From Arenibacter catalasegens (GTDB lineage Bacteria > Bacteroidota > Bacteroidia > Flavobacteriales > Flavobacteriaceae): a DNA stretch of 64,000 nt. Of the stretch, positions 39,090 to 49,106 are shown piece after piece (positions within the stretch are counted from its first letter, which is position 1; each line of letters begins with the position of its first letter). A program made the position numbers and the translations under genes. Location: the NCBI RefSeq assembly GCF_002909235.1, contig NZ_PHQQ01000002.1, positions 1 through 64,000 of the forward strand. Direction: 5' to 3'. The notes under the pieces are model-generated. The model worked only from the letters and a program-made list of their open reading frames with translations, had not been told where the DNA came from and ran no database searches.

Positions 39090-40745
39090 TTAATACGGTT
39101 TTCCTGTACCTTGTAATAACCACATTTTGGACCATGCACTGTTATTACTGGTATCTTCTCCTTTAAATGGAGTGGTTTCCAATTTCTGAATGGCCGCGTC
39201 GGCATTTTCAGAATTGGTATCAGTTTCATTTATATGATAGTAAAATCTCAGCGGCAATGCATCGCGTTTGGAAGCCTGTCCAGTTTGCAAATTAGGAAGC
39301 CCCGTTCTTCTATAGTCAAACCAAGATTCTGTGGCCGCAGACCAACTAGCTATCCATTTTTGCTCCATGATATCTTCCAATCCTCCATAGGCAGCTCCAG
39401 CTATGTAACTGTCATACTGGCCACCAACACCCCAAGCTTCCAAGGACTGCTTAATACCTTGGTTATAATGGGCCTCAGGACCACCGCTCACCCATCCTTT
39501 GAGAGCTGCTTCCGCCATAATAAAATGAACCTCGGCCGCAGAAAGTAAACGAGCTTTCAATAACGGACCACTAGCGGCTTTATAAATATTATTTAACTGG
39601 GAAACATATGGGTTATAAGACCCTTGTTTAAATTCCTCCTTTAAATTATACGCTGGACCTAATGTAATAGCTGTTGGCAAGCCAATATAATCCTTGGAGT
39701 AGTTTACAGGAACCTTAACAATTGCTTCATAGGCATCCACGATATCCTGGGAAACATGTCGCTCCCCATTCAACATATAATCAGTGCCATTTGGAGCTCC
39801 TACGTCCAAAACCAAGGGTATCCCAACTTTGTTGGCCCATACACCTAAACGGGGATCATCTAACTCCTTTAATACATCTACCAAAGTTTCTGCCATTTTT
39901 ATTCTGAAATACGCTCCCTGTGAATCTGTGTCGAACTTGGTATTAGTAGGCCAGGAATCGTTCCCAGTATTACCTACATAGGACATGGCGGCATCGTCGG
40001 CGGCATTCAAAATCAATGGATATTGTCCGGCATTGGATGTAATTCTTCTAATGCCTTCTTCGGCCAATGTAGCTTCTTTAGAAGATATACGCATATAATA
40101 CCTCAGCGCCAATGAATTAGCGAATTTTCTCCATTTGGAAACATTCCCTGCGTAGAGAACGTCTTGATTTGCCTGAATACTGAAATATGCGCTCTGGCTC
40201 TTGGACAAAAGTGTATTAGCCTCACTTAAATCGGCCAAAATACCCAAATAAATATCCCTTTGATTATCAAAGGCAGCGTCAAAAAACTCTGCACCTTCAT
40301 CTCCCCTTAGGGCCTCGGAATAGGGAGCATCTCCCCATAAATCGGTAATCATCCCAAACAAATAGGCTTTCATAACCAAACCAACTCCCTTATGAAATTC
40401 CAAATTATCGGCTTCGGCTTTTTCTATTAGGGTCTTATTATTGGTCAACAGACTGTAGTATCCATTCCAACTGTGGGAATCATTGCTCCAGTCGTATGCA
40501 TTATGTCCACTGGACCAACCATCTTTTTGGGTATGCTGCATAACTCCGGCAATATCCCCAAAGCCCAATCCCAAAGTAGTTTTGGCAGCTCCACTGATTA
40601 CCGTGGGCACCAACAGGTTGGGATCTACATTTTCTGAGCCAATCTGATTTGGGTTTTCATTTAAGTCCTCCAGACCGTGGCAAGAAACCAAAACGGTGAG
40701 TCCCAAAACCAATATGGCCAATTTACTTTTTATTTGATACATCAT
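39090..40745 (-). CDS. SusD-like (SusD-like_2 type) outer-membrane lipoprotein
   Basis: The 551-residue lipoprotein has lipobox LTVLVSC and the start LEDLNENPNQIGSENVDPNLLVPT, typical of the SusD-like_2 subfamily. Other features are MKAYLFGMITDLWGDAPYSEA, KWRKFANSLALRYYMRIS, LSAAEVHFIMAEAAL and SWFDYRRTGLP. It differs clearly from the SusD at 30949-32394, so the two pairs probably bind different ligands or came from different lineages. It starts 17 bases after its SusC. Either of two adjacent ATGs (40745, 40742) could be used. Confidence 0.93.
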   Translation of the reverse strand: MMYQIKSKLAILVLGLTVLVSCHGLEDLNENPNQIGSENVDPNLLVPTVISGAAKTTLGLGFGDIAGVMQHTQKDGWSSGHNAYDWSNDSHSWNGYYSLLTNNKTLIEKAEADNLEFHKGVGLVMKAYLFGMITDLWGDAPYSEALRGDEGAEFFDAAFDNQRDIYLGILADLSEANTLLSKSQSAYFSIQANQDVLYAGNVSKWRKFANSLALRYYMRISSKEATLAEEGIRRITSNAGQYPLILNAADDAAMSYVGNTGNDSWPTNTKFDTDSQGAYFRIKMAETLVDVLKELDDPRLGVWANKVGIPLVLDVGAPNGTDYMLNGERHVSQDIVDAYEAIVKVPVNYSKDYIGLPTAITLGPAYNLKEEFKQGSYNPYVSQLNNIYKAASGPLLKARLLSAAEVHFIMAEAALKGWVSGGPEAHYNQGIKQSLEAWGVGGQYDSYIAGAAYGGLEDIMEQKWIASWSAATESWFDYRRTGLPNLQTGQASKRDALPLRFYYHINETDTNSENADAAIQKLETTPFKGEDTSNNSAWSKMWLLQGTGKPY

Positions 40746-40762
40746 GATCTTAGTTTTTTTTA

Positions 40763-43700
40763 TTAAAATGTTATACCAATTTTAAAACCTACTGGAACAA
40801 CCCATGGATCCACATTGTAGCGCTCTATACCCTGCTTAAATTGTGTACCGCGTTTATCTTGTCCAGATTCAGCCTGATACGCCCTTTCCGGATCTACTCC
40901 AAAAGCGGAATCTTTGGTCCATAACATAATGTTCCTACTATACACGGATACGTTTACATTATCCAAACCTGCCCTTTCCACAAACTTACGTGGCAAGTCG
41001 TATCCTAGTGATATCTCCCTTAATTTTATATAGTCGGCATCAAACATATGGGGCGTTCCAAAATCCCATGCATTAGCCACGGAAAACGGAATAAAATTTG
41101 TGCCATCCAGACCTAAATTTTCATTTTCCAAGATAAAATTACCATTTTCATCATGAAAACCCACTACACCAGCATTGAAAACACCGTCATAAACAACGCT
41201 ACCTCCCAATGCTTCTGGAAATCCACCATCACCTGGAGGGCCACCGATAGAGATAAAATTTTCACCGAAAATTAAAAGATCTGCATTGTCCAGCACCCAT
41301 TGTTTCAATTCTGGACCAGTTTGGCCAATTCCTGGATTAATCAAATTATCCAGCAATTGTTGACTATACCCATCTTCCGTCATATATCTGGAGGTTTGTG
41401 ACATATATTGCCCACCGGAACGCCAGTCGAAGGTCATGTTCAAGGAAAAATTCTTGTAGGAGAAACTAGACTGTAATCCCATAACAAAATCTGGATTATA
41501 GTTACCCACTTTTACCCTTTCATCCTCGGCCAACCATTCAGCATCCTCACCTTCACCCAATAAAGGATATCCAAAATAAGGTGAACTGGTATCGGTAACC
41601 CTTTTGATCTTAGGAGAATATAGGTTTCCTACCAAGCCATCTTCCCCAGTGGCCGCATTGGCTACGTAGCCTCTAGAAACACTTTTGTTCTCGCTCCAAA
41701 ACTCAATGTAATCCACACCGTCGGCAAGGGCCTTTATCTGAGATTCATTGGTTGTGTAATTTAGATTTAAATCCCAGTTCCAATTTTCAGTTCTAATCGG
41801 TGTAAATCCTAAGGAAAGTTCATAACCTTTACTTTCCAAGACTCCGGCATTTATACTTACGCTGCTATAACCAGATGATCCTGGGATAGGTACGCTTGGT
41901 ACAATTTGATTTTTATTTTCCACGGTGTAATAAGTTCCCTCAAAACGGAACCTATTGTTAAACATGGTTAGATCCACCCCAAATTCTTTTGAGGTAGCCT
42001 CTTCAGGCTCCAAGGTTGGCGTACTTAAACCTCCAGATGCACTGTAAAGGATAGCATTATTCCATTGCCCTGCGTTATTATAATAAGCACCTAACTGATA
42101 TGGACTGGTGTCGTTACCAACTCTGGCCCAACCACCCCTAAGTTTAAAAAGGTCCACCTTAGGAATATCTACCAACTCGCTCACCAAGAAACTCAAGGAA
42201 GCGGATGGATAGAAATACGAGCGATTATCTATAGGCAGTGTACTTGACCAATCGTTCCTGGCAGTAACGTCCAAATACAACATATCCTTAAATCCAAAAT
42301 TAGCAAGACCATAAACACTATTTATTGCTCTTTCACTTAAGTAACTGGAGTATACCAAAGCGGTAGGGGCTATATTCTTTATGGTAAAGAGGTCTGGAAC
42401 TATAAGTCCCACCCTAGATGCGGCCGAATTGCTTATACCGGAACCTTTTTGATACATTAAATTACCGCCTCCAGAAATGGACATATCAAAATCACCCAAT
42501 TCCTTTTTAAAGGTTGCCAATAGATCCACGTTGGTCTCTACCCCATCTGTTTTGGAAATACCATAGGTACCATTGTTGGATTCCGCACTATAACCAGGCG
42601 ACATTTTGGTTTCTTGTGTCTCATTGGAGCTATTTAAATTATAACTTGTTCTAATGTTAAATGAGGGAGAAATTTTCCAATCCAACGCCATATTACCGAA
42701 AATTCTGTACCTGGAAAAACTGTTGTTTATCTCATTGGCCAAAAAGTATGGGTTATTGTAATCCTCCGAAACACTAAGCACATCGGTACCGGGCAAATCG
42801 TAATCTTTAATTTTCAGGATGTCGATATTTGCAGGCATGGCATAAGCCCATTGTAAAGGATTTGCCCCCCTATTTGAGGCAGGTCTGTTATCGGCAAAAC
42901 TATGCACTACATTGACATTGGTACTTATTTCCAATTTATCGTTTAAATTGGACGAAGCCGACAAGGAAAAACTGTTTCTATTTACGTCAGAGTTAGGAAC
43001 CAGCCCTGTATTTTCCATATTGGTAACTCCCATTCTATAGTTAACTGCCTTTGTACTATTGGTTACCGTTAAACTATTGGTAGTAGTGATACCGGTCTGC
43101 ACAAAATTCTTGATGTTATTAGGATACGATTTTAGTTCAGTAGGGATAGGCGTGCCATTGGCATCCAAGGGCGCATTCCATTGTACCGCAAAATAACCAC
43201 GATCTAACTCAGGTCCTGAATTTCCTCCAGAAAGAGCAACTGGCGGCATAATATTACTACCACCTTGGGATTCAGGGGAAAATGAAAAATAACCGGAGGC
43301 AAAACGAGTTTGTTGCTCCAAATATTTATAAGGAACATCAAAAACCGTATTGGATGTGAAGGAGACTTTCATCTTTTCTTTCTCGTTTGCCTTTTTTGTA
43401 GTAATCAACACAACCCCGTTACCAGCTCGCGAGCCATACAAAGCAGCGGCACTTGGTCCTTTAAGGATACTTACATTTTCTATGCTCTCCGGATCTAAAT
43501 CCGAAATGGCGTTTCCATAATCCACGCGGTTGTCGCTACCAAAACCACCAACATTGTTTACCGAGTTGGCTATGGGCACCCCATCAACAACAAATAAAGG
43601 TTGGTTGTCAGAACTCAAGGAAATAGCCCCCCTTATTACCATACTTACAGAAGAACCCGTACCTCCTGTAGAGTTTAGGGTAACACCCGCTACCTTACCG

Positions 43701-44164
43701 GATAAAGAATTTAACACGTTCTCTTGAGCAACCCTAGTAAGTTCTTCACCTCCTACATTTTCTACGGAATAACCCAAAGATTTGTCCGCCCGTTTAATAC
43801 CTAAAGCAGTTACTACCACCTCATCTAAGGCCTCTGCACTTGGATCCATGACAATATTAATGGAAGTTCTTCCATTAACCGCCGCCTCTTGGGCTTCAAA
43901 ACCTATATAAGTAAACACCAATACCCCATTTCCATTGGGGACATTAATACTATAGTTTCCATCAAAATCAGAAGATACACCCTGAGTGGTTCCTTTTAAA
44001 ACGATACTGACCCCTGGTAAAGGCATACCATCTTCGGAGGATGTTAAATTACCCGATACCGTATGTTGTGCGGATTGGGCCATTACAGAGGTTGTACCAA
44101 CAACTAGCATCAGCAAGAACAATTGCCCCAACCTCTGTATTTTATTTTTTAAATATGTGTTCAT
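40763..44164 (-). CDS. SusC/RagA-family TonB-dependent outer-membrane transporter (second)
   Basis: The 1133-residue transporter has a signal peptide (LGQLFLLMLVVGTTSVMAQ). Next are the carboxypeptidase-D-like domain (HTVSGNLTSSEDGMPLPGVS), TonB box region LDEVVVTALGIKRADKSLGY and plug domain with VDYGNAISDLDPESIENVSI and SAAALYGSRAGNGVVLITTK. The barrel ends VGFKIGITF. It sits between a PKD lipoprotein gene (50 bases upstream) and its SusD partner (17 bases downstream). Confidence 0.95.
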   Translation of the reverse strand: MNTYLKNKIQRLGQLFLLMLVVGTTSVMAQSAQHTVSGNLTSSEDGMPLPGVSIVLKGTTQGVSSDFDGNYSINVPNGNGVLVFTYIGFEAQEAAVNGRTSINIVMDPSAEALDEVVVTALGIKRADKSLGYSVENVGGEELTRVAQENVLNSLSGKVAGVTLNSTGGTGSSVSMVIRGAISLSSDNQPLFVVDGVPIANSVNNVGGFGSDNRVDYGNAISDLDPESIENVSILKGPSAAALYGSRAGNGVVLITTKKANEKEKMKVSFTSNTVFDVPYKYLEQQTRFASGYFSFSPESQGGSNIMPPVALSGGNSGPELDRGYFAVQWNAPLDANGTPIPTELKSYPNNIKNFVQTGITTTNSLTVTNSTKAVNYRMGVTNMENTGLVPNSDVNRNSFSLSASSNLNDKLEISTNVNVVHSFADNRPASNRGANPLQWAYAMPANIDILKIKDYDLPGTDVLSVSEDYNNPYFLANEINNSFSRYRIFGNMALDWKISPSFNIRTSYNLNSSNETQETKMSPGYSAESNNGTYGISKTDGVETNVDLLATFKKELGDFDMSISGGGNLMYQKGSGISNSAASRVGLIVPDLFTIKNIAPTALVYSSYLSERAINSVYGLANFGFKDMLYLDVTARNDWSSTLPIDNRSYFYPSASLSFLVSELVDIPKVDLFKLRGGWARVGNDTSPYQLGAYYNNAGQWNNAILYSASGGLSTPTLEPEEATSKEFGVDLTMFNNRFRFEGTYYTVENKNQIVPSVPIPGSSGYSSVSINAGVLESKGYELSLGFTPIRTENWNWDLNLNYTTNESQIKALADGVDYIEFWSENKSVSRGYVANAATGEDGLVGNLYSPKIKRVTDTSSPYFGYPLLGEGEDAEWLAEDERVKVGNYNPDFVMGLQSSFSYKNFSLNMTFDWRSGGQYMSQTSRYMTEDGYSQQLLDNLINPGIGQTGPELKQWVLDNADLLIFGENFISIGGPPGDGGFPEALGGSVVYDGVFNAGVVGFHDENGNFILENENLGLDGTNFIPFSVANAWDFGTPHMFDADYIKLREISLGYDLPRKFVERAGLDNVNVSVYSRNIMLWTKDSAFGVDPERAYQAESGQDKRGTQFKQGIERYNVDPWVVPVGFKIGITF

Positions 44165-44214
44165 AGAATTATTTTAGTTAGTTATTTTTTTTGATTGAAT
44201 TTCCACATAACTGC

Positions 44215-45165
44215 TTATTTCACGACCTCAAAAGTAAGCACAAGAGCGTGGGTATTAAGTGGCGCAAAATCCGGAGAGGCAGATATAAACATGATTGCCT
44301 TCATTGTATTATCCTTAACCTCCTTAATAATCACCCTTCGCTCATAATCTATCATTCCAAAAAACATGTCACCTGAAAATTCCAATGTACTAACCCCACT
44401 ATAGGTCATAGCTCCGCCGGGGCCATATACAGATGACACCGTTAAATCCGCACTTTCCTCATAGGTGAAAGTTGAATTTGGCTCGGGGGTAAAGAATCCG
44501 GTACACAAACCAAAATCTTGGTTCGAACTAGGATTTTTAATTCCCGCACCACCTGTGGTCAAAAATTGATAGACCAGACCACTAAATGCAGCCCCATCCT
44601 TTATATCCATGGAATAACTCCCATCAAAATGAAAAGTATATTCATCCTGGTAAACTTCACCCAATCCTAAACCTGCTCCCAATATGCCTGCTGGAAGTGG
44701 TGTGGGAGCTGCAGCATAAGGCGTTAAACCTGCATCTGCATTGGCAAAATAATCACCATCTGAATGTCCACTAGATATCCTCCATGTTTTACCATTGGTA
44801 GCCGTTGGCCCTCCAGTAAGTAATATATAAGGTGTTAAATCTACCGCCAGACTAATTTCCTTGCTTACAGAACTTCCATCTGCAGCAGTAGCTGTCAACT
44901 TCGCGTTGTAATATCCTCCTTCTGTGAAGACATGTACCGGGTTCTTTTCTGTACTTGTAACCCCATCACCAAAATCCCACAACCAAGAGGTCGCGTTATT
45001 GGTCAACCCTTGGAAGGCTACTTTCTTTCCTACCGTACTCTGAAAAATATCAGCGGAAAGTGGAATAATTTCCGAACTACCACTATCATCTGAACTACAA
45101 GAAGACAGGGACAGCATCATTGAAAACAAAACTCCATACAGCAGTATTAGATTTTTTTTAGTCAT
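44215..45165 (-). CDS. PKD-domain surface lipoprotein, first gene of SusCD operon
   Basis: The 316-residue protein has lipobox MLSLSSC followed by SSDDSGSS, the usual surface-export style. A single PKD domain comes next (TSWLWDFGDGVTSTEKNPVHVF, cited as WDFGDG with HVFTEGGYYNAKLT). The C-terminal ~200 residues contain TNGKTWRISSGHSDGDYF and FSGDMFFGMIDYERR, a pattern seen in PUL accessory glycan-binding proteins. It probably binds the glycan and hands it to SusCD. Its position before SusC is unusual; accessory binding proteins more often follow SusD. A consensus-like promoter lies about 130 bases upstream. Confidence 0.8.
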   Translation of the reverse strand: MTKKNLILLYGVLFSMMLSLSSCSSDDSGSSEIIPLSADIFQSTVGKKVAFQGLTNNATSWLWDFGDGVTSTEKNPVHVFTEGGYYNAKLTATAADGSSVSKEISLAVDLTPYILLTGGPTATNGKTWRISSGHSDGDYFANADAGLTPYAAAPTPLPAGILGAGLGLGEVYQDEYTFHFDGSYSMDIKDGAAFSGLVYQFLTTGGAGIKNPSSNQDFGLCTGFFTPEPNSTFTYEESADLTVSSVYGPGGAMTYSGVSTLEFSGDMFFGMIDYERRVIIKEVKDNTMKAIMFISASPDFAPLNTHALVLTFEVVK

Positions 45166-45296
45166 AAATAATAGTTTTAAGTTAGTTTTTTATGTAATCA
45201 AGGGTTAAATATTACTAATTACCTGAATCTTGTTCCCAACTTGATGACCCCAGTTAACAATACGTTAATATTAGAACCATTTAATTACACTTTTAT

Positions 45297-45325
45297 CAAA
45301 AATATATTTAAATTTTTCAATACAA
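45297..45325 (-). promoter_or_regulatory. Candidate promoter of the PKD-SusC-SusD operon
   Basis: On the minus strand TTG (45325-45323), 18 bases, then TATTTTTG (45304-45297) matches the Bacteroidota TTG-N17-23-TAnnTTTG consensus. The predicted leader to the ATG at 45165 is about 125 bases. It is the best promoter match noticed in the window. Confidence 0.5.
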
Positions 45326-45383
45326 TTCAGATATATTATTAAATATGCATTAAATATTAACCCTCGATTTAATAAATTAAATA

Positions 45384-45391
45384 TAATTTTG
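45384..45391 (+). promoter_or_regulatory. Candidate -7 element of the ceramidase-like operon
   Basis: TAATTTTG fits TAnnTTTG, 76 bases before the ATG at 45468. No TTG is seen at the right distance upstream. Confidence 0.35.
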
Positions 45392-45420
45392 TGAAATAAG
45401 TCAATATTCTTATTATCTTT

Positions 45421-45432
45421 TATGCATGCATA
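45421..45432 (+). promoter_or_regulatory. Perfect 12-base palindrome, possible operator
   Basis: TATGCATGCATA reads the same on both strands. It lies between the candidate -7 element and the ATG at 45468, so a bound dimer could block transcription. A related ATGCAT occurs at 45345-45350. Confidence 0.35.
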
Positions 45433-45467
45433 ATAAGAGCATTTTTAACATTTAAATGTGAAGATTT

Positions 45468-46760
45468 ATGAAAAAAAAATCTTACGTCTTATGTAAGGCG
45501 AAATTGATATTTTTACTTATTCCATTTTTCTTTCTAGTTTCCCTAAATGTCCATTCACAACAACTAAAGGTGGGTGCGGCCAAACGTATAATTACTCCCA
45601 ACCCATTAATTCCGGTTTCTGGCGGTGTAGGAACTCCCAAGCCCGCTATTGAAAAAAAAGGAGAACTATACGTTAGGGCCATGGTGATAGAAAAGGGGGA
45701 AGAAAAAATAGCGATTGTTAATATCGACAATTTGGGATGGCCAGCAGCGCTTGGAAATAAATCACGAAAATTGATCAAGGACATACCTTTCAATAATATA
45801 TTAATAGGAGCAACACATACCCATAGCGCTCCAGATGCCTATGCTTTTCCGGACGAAAAAGGCAATTTTGCAGCAGATTTAGAATACCTTGATTGGTGCG
45901 TAAACCAAATTGCAGATGCGGTGAATGAAGCTTCAAAAAATTTAGAACCCGCCAAGCTAAAAATAGCAGTTGGGGAAGCCAAGGGCAAAATAGCCTACAA
46001 TTATTACGCTCCAGAATTATACGATCCAAGATGTGGGGTAATACAAGCCTTGGGTACCAGAGGAAAAAATAAAGACCAGCCAATTGTTACTCTGGTAAAC
46101 TATGCCATACATCCGGAAGTAATAGGCAGCGATCGTGGAATTTTGAGCCCTGATCTTATTGGACCACTATACGATAGAATTGAGGCCAAGACCGGCGGGA
46201 TGGCAGTTTTTATGAATAGTGCCCAGGGAGGAATGGTCACTGCAGACAATAGGCTGGACAACAATGCTGAGGCCTATGATTGGGAAGAATGCAACCGCAT
46301 CGGAAATTTGTTGGCAGATGAGGCCTTAAGAATCTTATCAGCTGCCAATATCCAGGAGAATCCTGAACTTTACTGCACCTCCAAACAGGCCGAATTCCCT
46401 ATAGATTCCGAAATGATGCGATACATTTTTAATAATTCGCCTTTAAAAATGGGGAATTCTGAGAGTAGTATTAGTACCACCCTTAACCTTATAAATATTG
46501 GATCGGCCCAAATACTGACCATTCCCGGGGAAGCCCTACCCAATATAGGATATTATTTAAAACGAAATATGCCTACAGAACATCCTTTCCTTTTTGGATT
46601 GACCAACGATGCCTTTGGGTATATATTGACCAAGGAAGATTTCAACAGTTTTAAAAGATATGAATATGTAAGTCGCACCAGCCTAGGGGAAAAAACAGGA
46701 GAAATCCTCATCAATGAACTTTTGACCCTAATTAAAAACAATCCAAAACCCAAGAAGTAA
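45468..46760 (+). CDS. Neutral/alkaline ceramidase-like hydrolase, secreted (copy 1)
   Basis: The 430-residue protein has a signal peptide (LIFLLIPFFFLVSLNVHSQ) and the ceramidase-alk fold start QLKVGAAKRIITPNP. Zinc-site motifs are present: GATHTHSAP (H117/H119), NYAIHPEV, IPGEALPNIG and NDAFGYIL. Neutral ceramidases cut the amide bond of ceramide with a Ser in GDVSPN; here the equivalent stretch is NSAQGGM and the Ser is missing. It may therefore hydrolyse a different substrate, or use another nucleophile. No C-terminal Ig-like ceramidase domain is present. It is the first gene of the plus-strand operon running to 50135. Confidence 0.82.
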   Translation: MKKKSYVLCKAKLIFLLIPFFFLVSLNVHSQQLKVGAAKRIITPNPLIPVSGGVGTPKPAIEKKGELYVRAMVIEKGEEKIAIVNIDNLGWPAALGNKSRKLIKDIPFNNILIGATHTHSAPDAYAFPDEKGNFAADLEYLDWCVNQIADAVNEASKNLEPAKLKIAVGEAKGKIAYNYYAPELYDPRCGVIQALGTRGKNKDQPIVTLVNYAIHPEVIGSDRGILSPDLIGPLYDRIEAKTGGMAVFMNSAQGGMVTADNRLDNNAEAYDWEECNRIGNLLADEALRILSAANIQENPELYCTSKQAEFPIDSEMMRYIFNNSPLKMGNSESSISTTLNLINIGSAQILTIPGEALPNIGYYLKRNMPTEHPFLFGLTNDAFGYILTKEDFNSFKRYEYVSRTSLGEKTGEILINELLTLIKNNPKPKK

Positions 46761-46790
46761 AATAATTGCTAATCCTAACAAAATAACTTT

Positions 46791-48176
46791 ATGAAAAAAA
46801 TGCTTTCTCTTTTTGTATCGATGTCCTTATTATGTATATCCTCCTGTAAGGACAGTCCAAAAAAAATAGTGGAAAATGTTGTCCCAACCGAAGCGATAGT
46901 AACTCCCGAAATAGCACTGCAGAGTTACCTAAAAAATGACGACCAAACCTTTAAGTGGGAACTCAAAGAGAATTACCCCATAGGAGATGTAACCGCCTAC
47001 GAACTCTTACTGACCTCCCAGAAATGGAGAGAGCATGTCTGGACACATGAACTCACGGTATTGGTACCCAAAGAGGTTTCATATGACGGAGCCCTATTAT
47101 TAATTACCGGAGGAAGCGTAAAAGAAGGTATGCCCAATTGGTCTTCTAATGAAGAGGACAGTAAATCGATTAGTTTTGCGAAGGTAGCCGAAAAGAATAA
47201 GGCCATAGTGGCTATCGTAAGACAGGTTCCCAATCAACCGCTATATGACGGTTTAACGGAAGACGAGCTTATTTCTTTTACCCTTCACAATTATAAAAAT
47301 GATAAAGACCCAACATGGCCTTTACTTTTCCCCATGGTAAAAAGTGCGGTTAGGGCTATGGATGCAGTTCAAGAATTCAGCAGTAAAAACCTACAAAAGG
47401 ATATTACACGCTTTACCGTAACAGGAGCTTCCAAGAGAGGCTGGACCACTTGGCTAACAGGTGCGAACGACAAGAGGGTCGAGACCATAGCGCCAATGGT
47501 AATAGATGTTTTAAATATGCCCGTTAGTTTGGATTACCAAATTACAGCTTGGAACGAGTATAGCATACAAATCAACGACTACATTAAATTGGAAATTCCG
47601 CAAACCGTAGGAACCGAAGATGGTAAAGCGTTAACCCAAATGGTGGACCCCTATTCCTATAGGACCCATTTGACCATGCCAAAATTAATCTTTATTGGCA
47701 CCAATGATGAATATTGGCCCGTAGATGCCATTAAGAATTACATTAACGATATCCCTGGTGAAAATTACATTCACTATGTGCCCAATGCCGGTCATGATCT
47801 GGGTGGTGGCGAACAGGCTGTGAGAGCCCTGAGTGCCTTTTGGGGGAAATCACTAAAAAAGACACCTCAGACGTCCTTAGCTTACGATCTTAAAACGGAT
47901 AAAACCTCGGCGACCTTAACGGTCAAAACTACTTCCGATGAACTTCAGAATGCCTATATATGGTCTGCAGATTCCTCTGACAGAGACTTTAGGGACGAGA
48001 AATGGACCTCAAAACAAATAGATTCAAAAGATCATGAACATATTTTTCAGCAGGTAAAATTCCCAAAAAGTGGCTTCAAGGCTTTTTATATAGATTTAGA
48101 ATACGCCGATCCCAATGGTGGAAAATACACCAAGAGCACTAGAATGTATGTAGCTGACGACGATGAAATCCTTTAG
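46791..48176 (+). CDS. PhoPQ-activated pathogenicity-related (PqaA-like) lipoprotein
   Basis: The 461-residue protein has lipobox SLLCISSC and a PhoPQ_related alpha/beta-hydrolase-like domain. Matching parts are LLLITGGSVKEG, AIVAIVRQVPNQPL, TWPLLFPMVKSAVRAMDAVQ, VTGASKRGWTTWLTG (likely nucleophile S214), IAPMVIDVLNMP and GTNDEYWPVDAIKNY. H in VPNAGHDLGG would complete the triad. The biochemical function of the family is poorly known. It lies 30 bases after the ceramidase-like gene and overlaps the next gene by 14 bases. Confidence 0.88.
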   Translation: MKKMLSLFVSMSLLCISSCKDSPKKIVENVVPTEAIVTPEIALQSYLKNDDQTFKWELKENYPIGDVTAYELLLTSQKWREHVWTHELTVLVPKEVSYDGALLLITGGSVKEGMPNWSSNEEDSKSISFAKVAEKNKAIVAIVRQVPNQPLYDGLTEDELISFTLHNYKNDKDPTWPLLFPMVKSAVRAMDAVQEFSSKNLQKDITRFTVTGASKRGWTTWLTGANDKRVETIAPMVIDVLNMPVSLDYQITAWNEYSIQINDYIKLEIPQTVGTEDGKALTQMVDPYSYRTHLTMPKLIFIGTNDEYWPVDAIKNYINDIPGENYIHYVPNAGHDLGGGEQAVRALSAFWGKSLKKTPQTSLAYDLKTDKTSATLTVKTTSDELQNAYIWSADSSDRDFRDEKWTSKQIDSKDHEHIFQQVKFPKSGFKAFYIDLEYADPNGGKYTKSTRMYVADDDEIL

Positions 48177-49080
48177 TAAAAAACAGGCATATTGGTTTTT
48201 AGGAATTATCACCATTCTTTTGCTGCTGGCCTTTACCTTCATTTACGCAAGTGATACCAGCGAAAACCTCCCTGTGAGTGAGTATTACGGTTATGACAAG
48301 GCCATACCACTTAAGGATTCCATAACGCTATTGAAGGATACTACAGACCATACCCTTTTTCATGTTTCCTACTACAGTGTGCACGACAAAAAAGTGACCG
48401 GTTTATTAAGTCTGCCTAAAATCAGCACCTCTCCCCTACCCGTAATTATTTTAATGCACGGTTTGGGAGACAACAAGAGTGTGGATTATGTATCCTATGG
48501 TAACGAACTTTTCCTGAAAAACGGCTATGCTGTATTACGGATCGATTTTAGTCAGCACGGCGAACGGAAGAATGATGTTTATGATTTTAATCTGACCGGG
48601 AATTATAAACACTGGAGCAGGGACATCATTAGTCAGACCGTATTTGACCTAAGACGGGCAGTCGATTTTATTGAGACCCGCAAGGAATTGGATGCCCAAA
48701 GAATAGGATATTACGGCATTAGCCTTGGTGGAATTACCGGCACTGTTTTTTGCGGGGTTGAAAGCCGTGTGAAGGTTCCAATAGTGGCTTTGGCAGGTGG
48801 ACAATTGAATTTGTTGTACGAAAAGAAAGCCCTCTCCAAAGAGGCAAAAAATTTTGTTAGCATCATAGAGCCTTTAAACTTTGTAAAACACATTGCTCCC
48901 CGTCCGTTCCTAATGTTAAATGCAAAAAATGATGAAATAGTACCTCCCTTAATGAGCACCTTACTTTTTAAAGGAGCTAAGGAACCTAAGGAAATTATAT
49001 GGTACGATGCCAAACACAGGGATGCCCCGTTGGACATAATTTTCGGGGACGGGCTCAACTGGTTTAAAAAATATTTATAA
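48163..49080 (+). CDS. Membrane-anchored alpha/beta hydrolase (esterase)
   Basis: The 305-residue protein has an N-terminal membrane anchor (YWFLGIITILLLLAFTFIYA) without lipobox. The hydrolase core has ILMHGLGDNKSVDY (oxyanion region), YYGISLGGITG with nucleophile S187, LNAKNDEIVPP for the acid and DAKHRDAP for His. Similar enzymes are acyl or acetyl esterases. It overlaps the PqaA-like gene by 14 bases and precedes the YdjC-type deacetylase, so the operon carries several de-acylating functions. Confidence 0.83.
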   Translation: MKSFSKKQAYWFLGIITILLLLAFTFIYASDTSENLPVSEYYGYDKAIPLKDSITLLKDTTDHTLFHVSYYSVHDKKVTGLLSLPKISTSPLPVIILMHGLGDNKSVDYVSYGNELFLKNGYAVLRIDFSQHGERKNDVYDFNLTGNYKHWSRDIISQTVFDLRRAVDFIETRKELDAQRIGYYGISLGGITGTVFCGVESRVKVPIVALAGGQLNLLYEKKALSKEAKNFVSIIEPLNFVKHIAPRPFLMLNAKNDEIVPPLMSTLLFKGAKEPKEIIWYDAKHRDAPLDIIFGDGLNWFKKYL

Positions 49081-49106
49081 ATCTATACATCAAAAAAATA
49101 ATTAAA

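Larger units (their letters stand above)
45166..45467. other. Divergent regulatory region, PKD-SusCD versus ceramidase-like operon
   Basis: This 302-base, very AT-rich gap separates two divergent operons and has no open frame. It holds candidate -7 elements in both directions (minus 45304-45297, plus 45384-45391) and a perfect palindrome at 45421-45432, listed separately. Co-regulation of both operons from here is likely. Confidence 0.55.
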
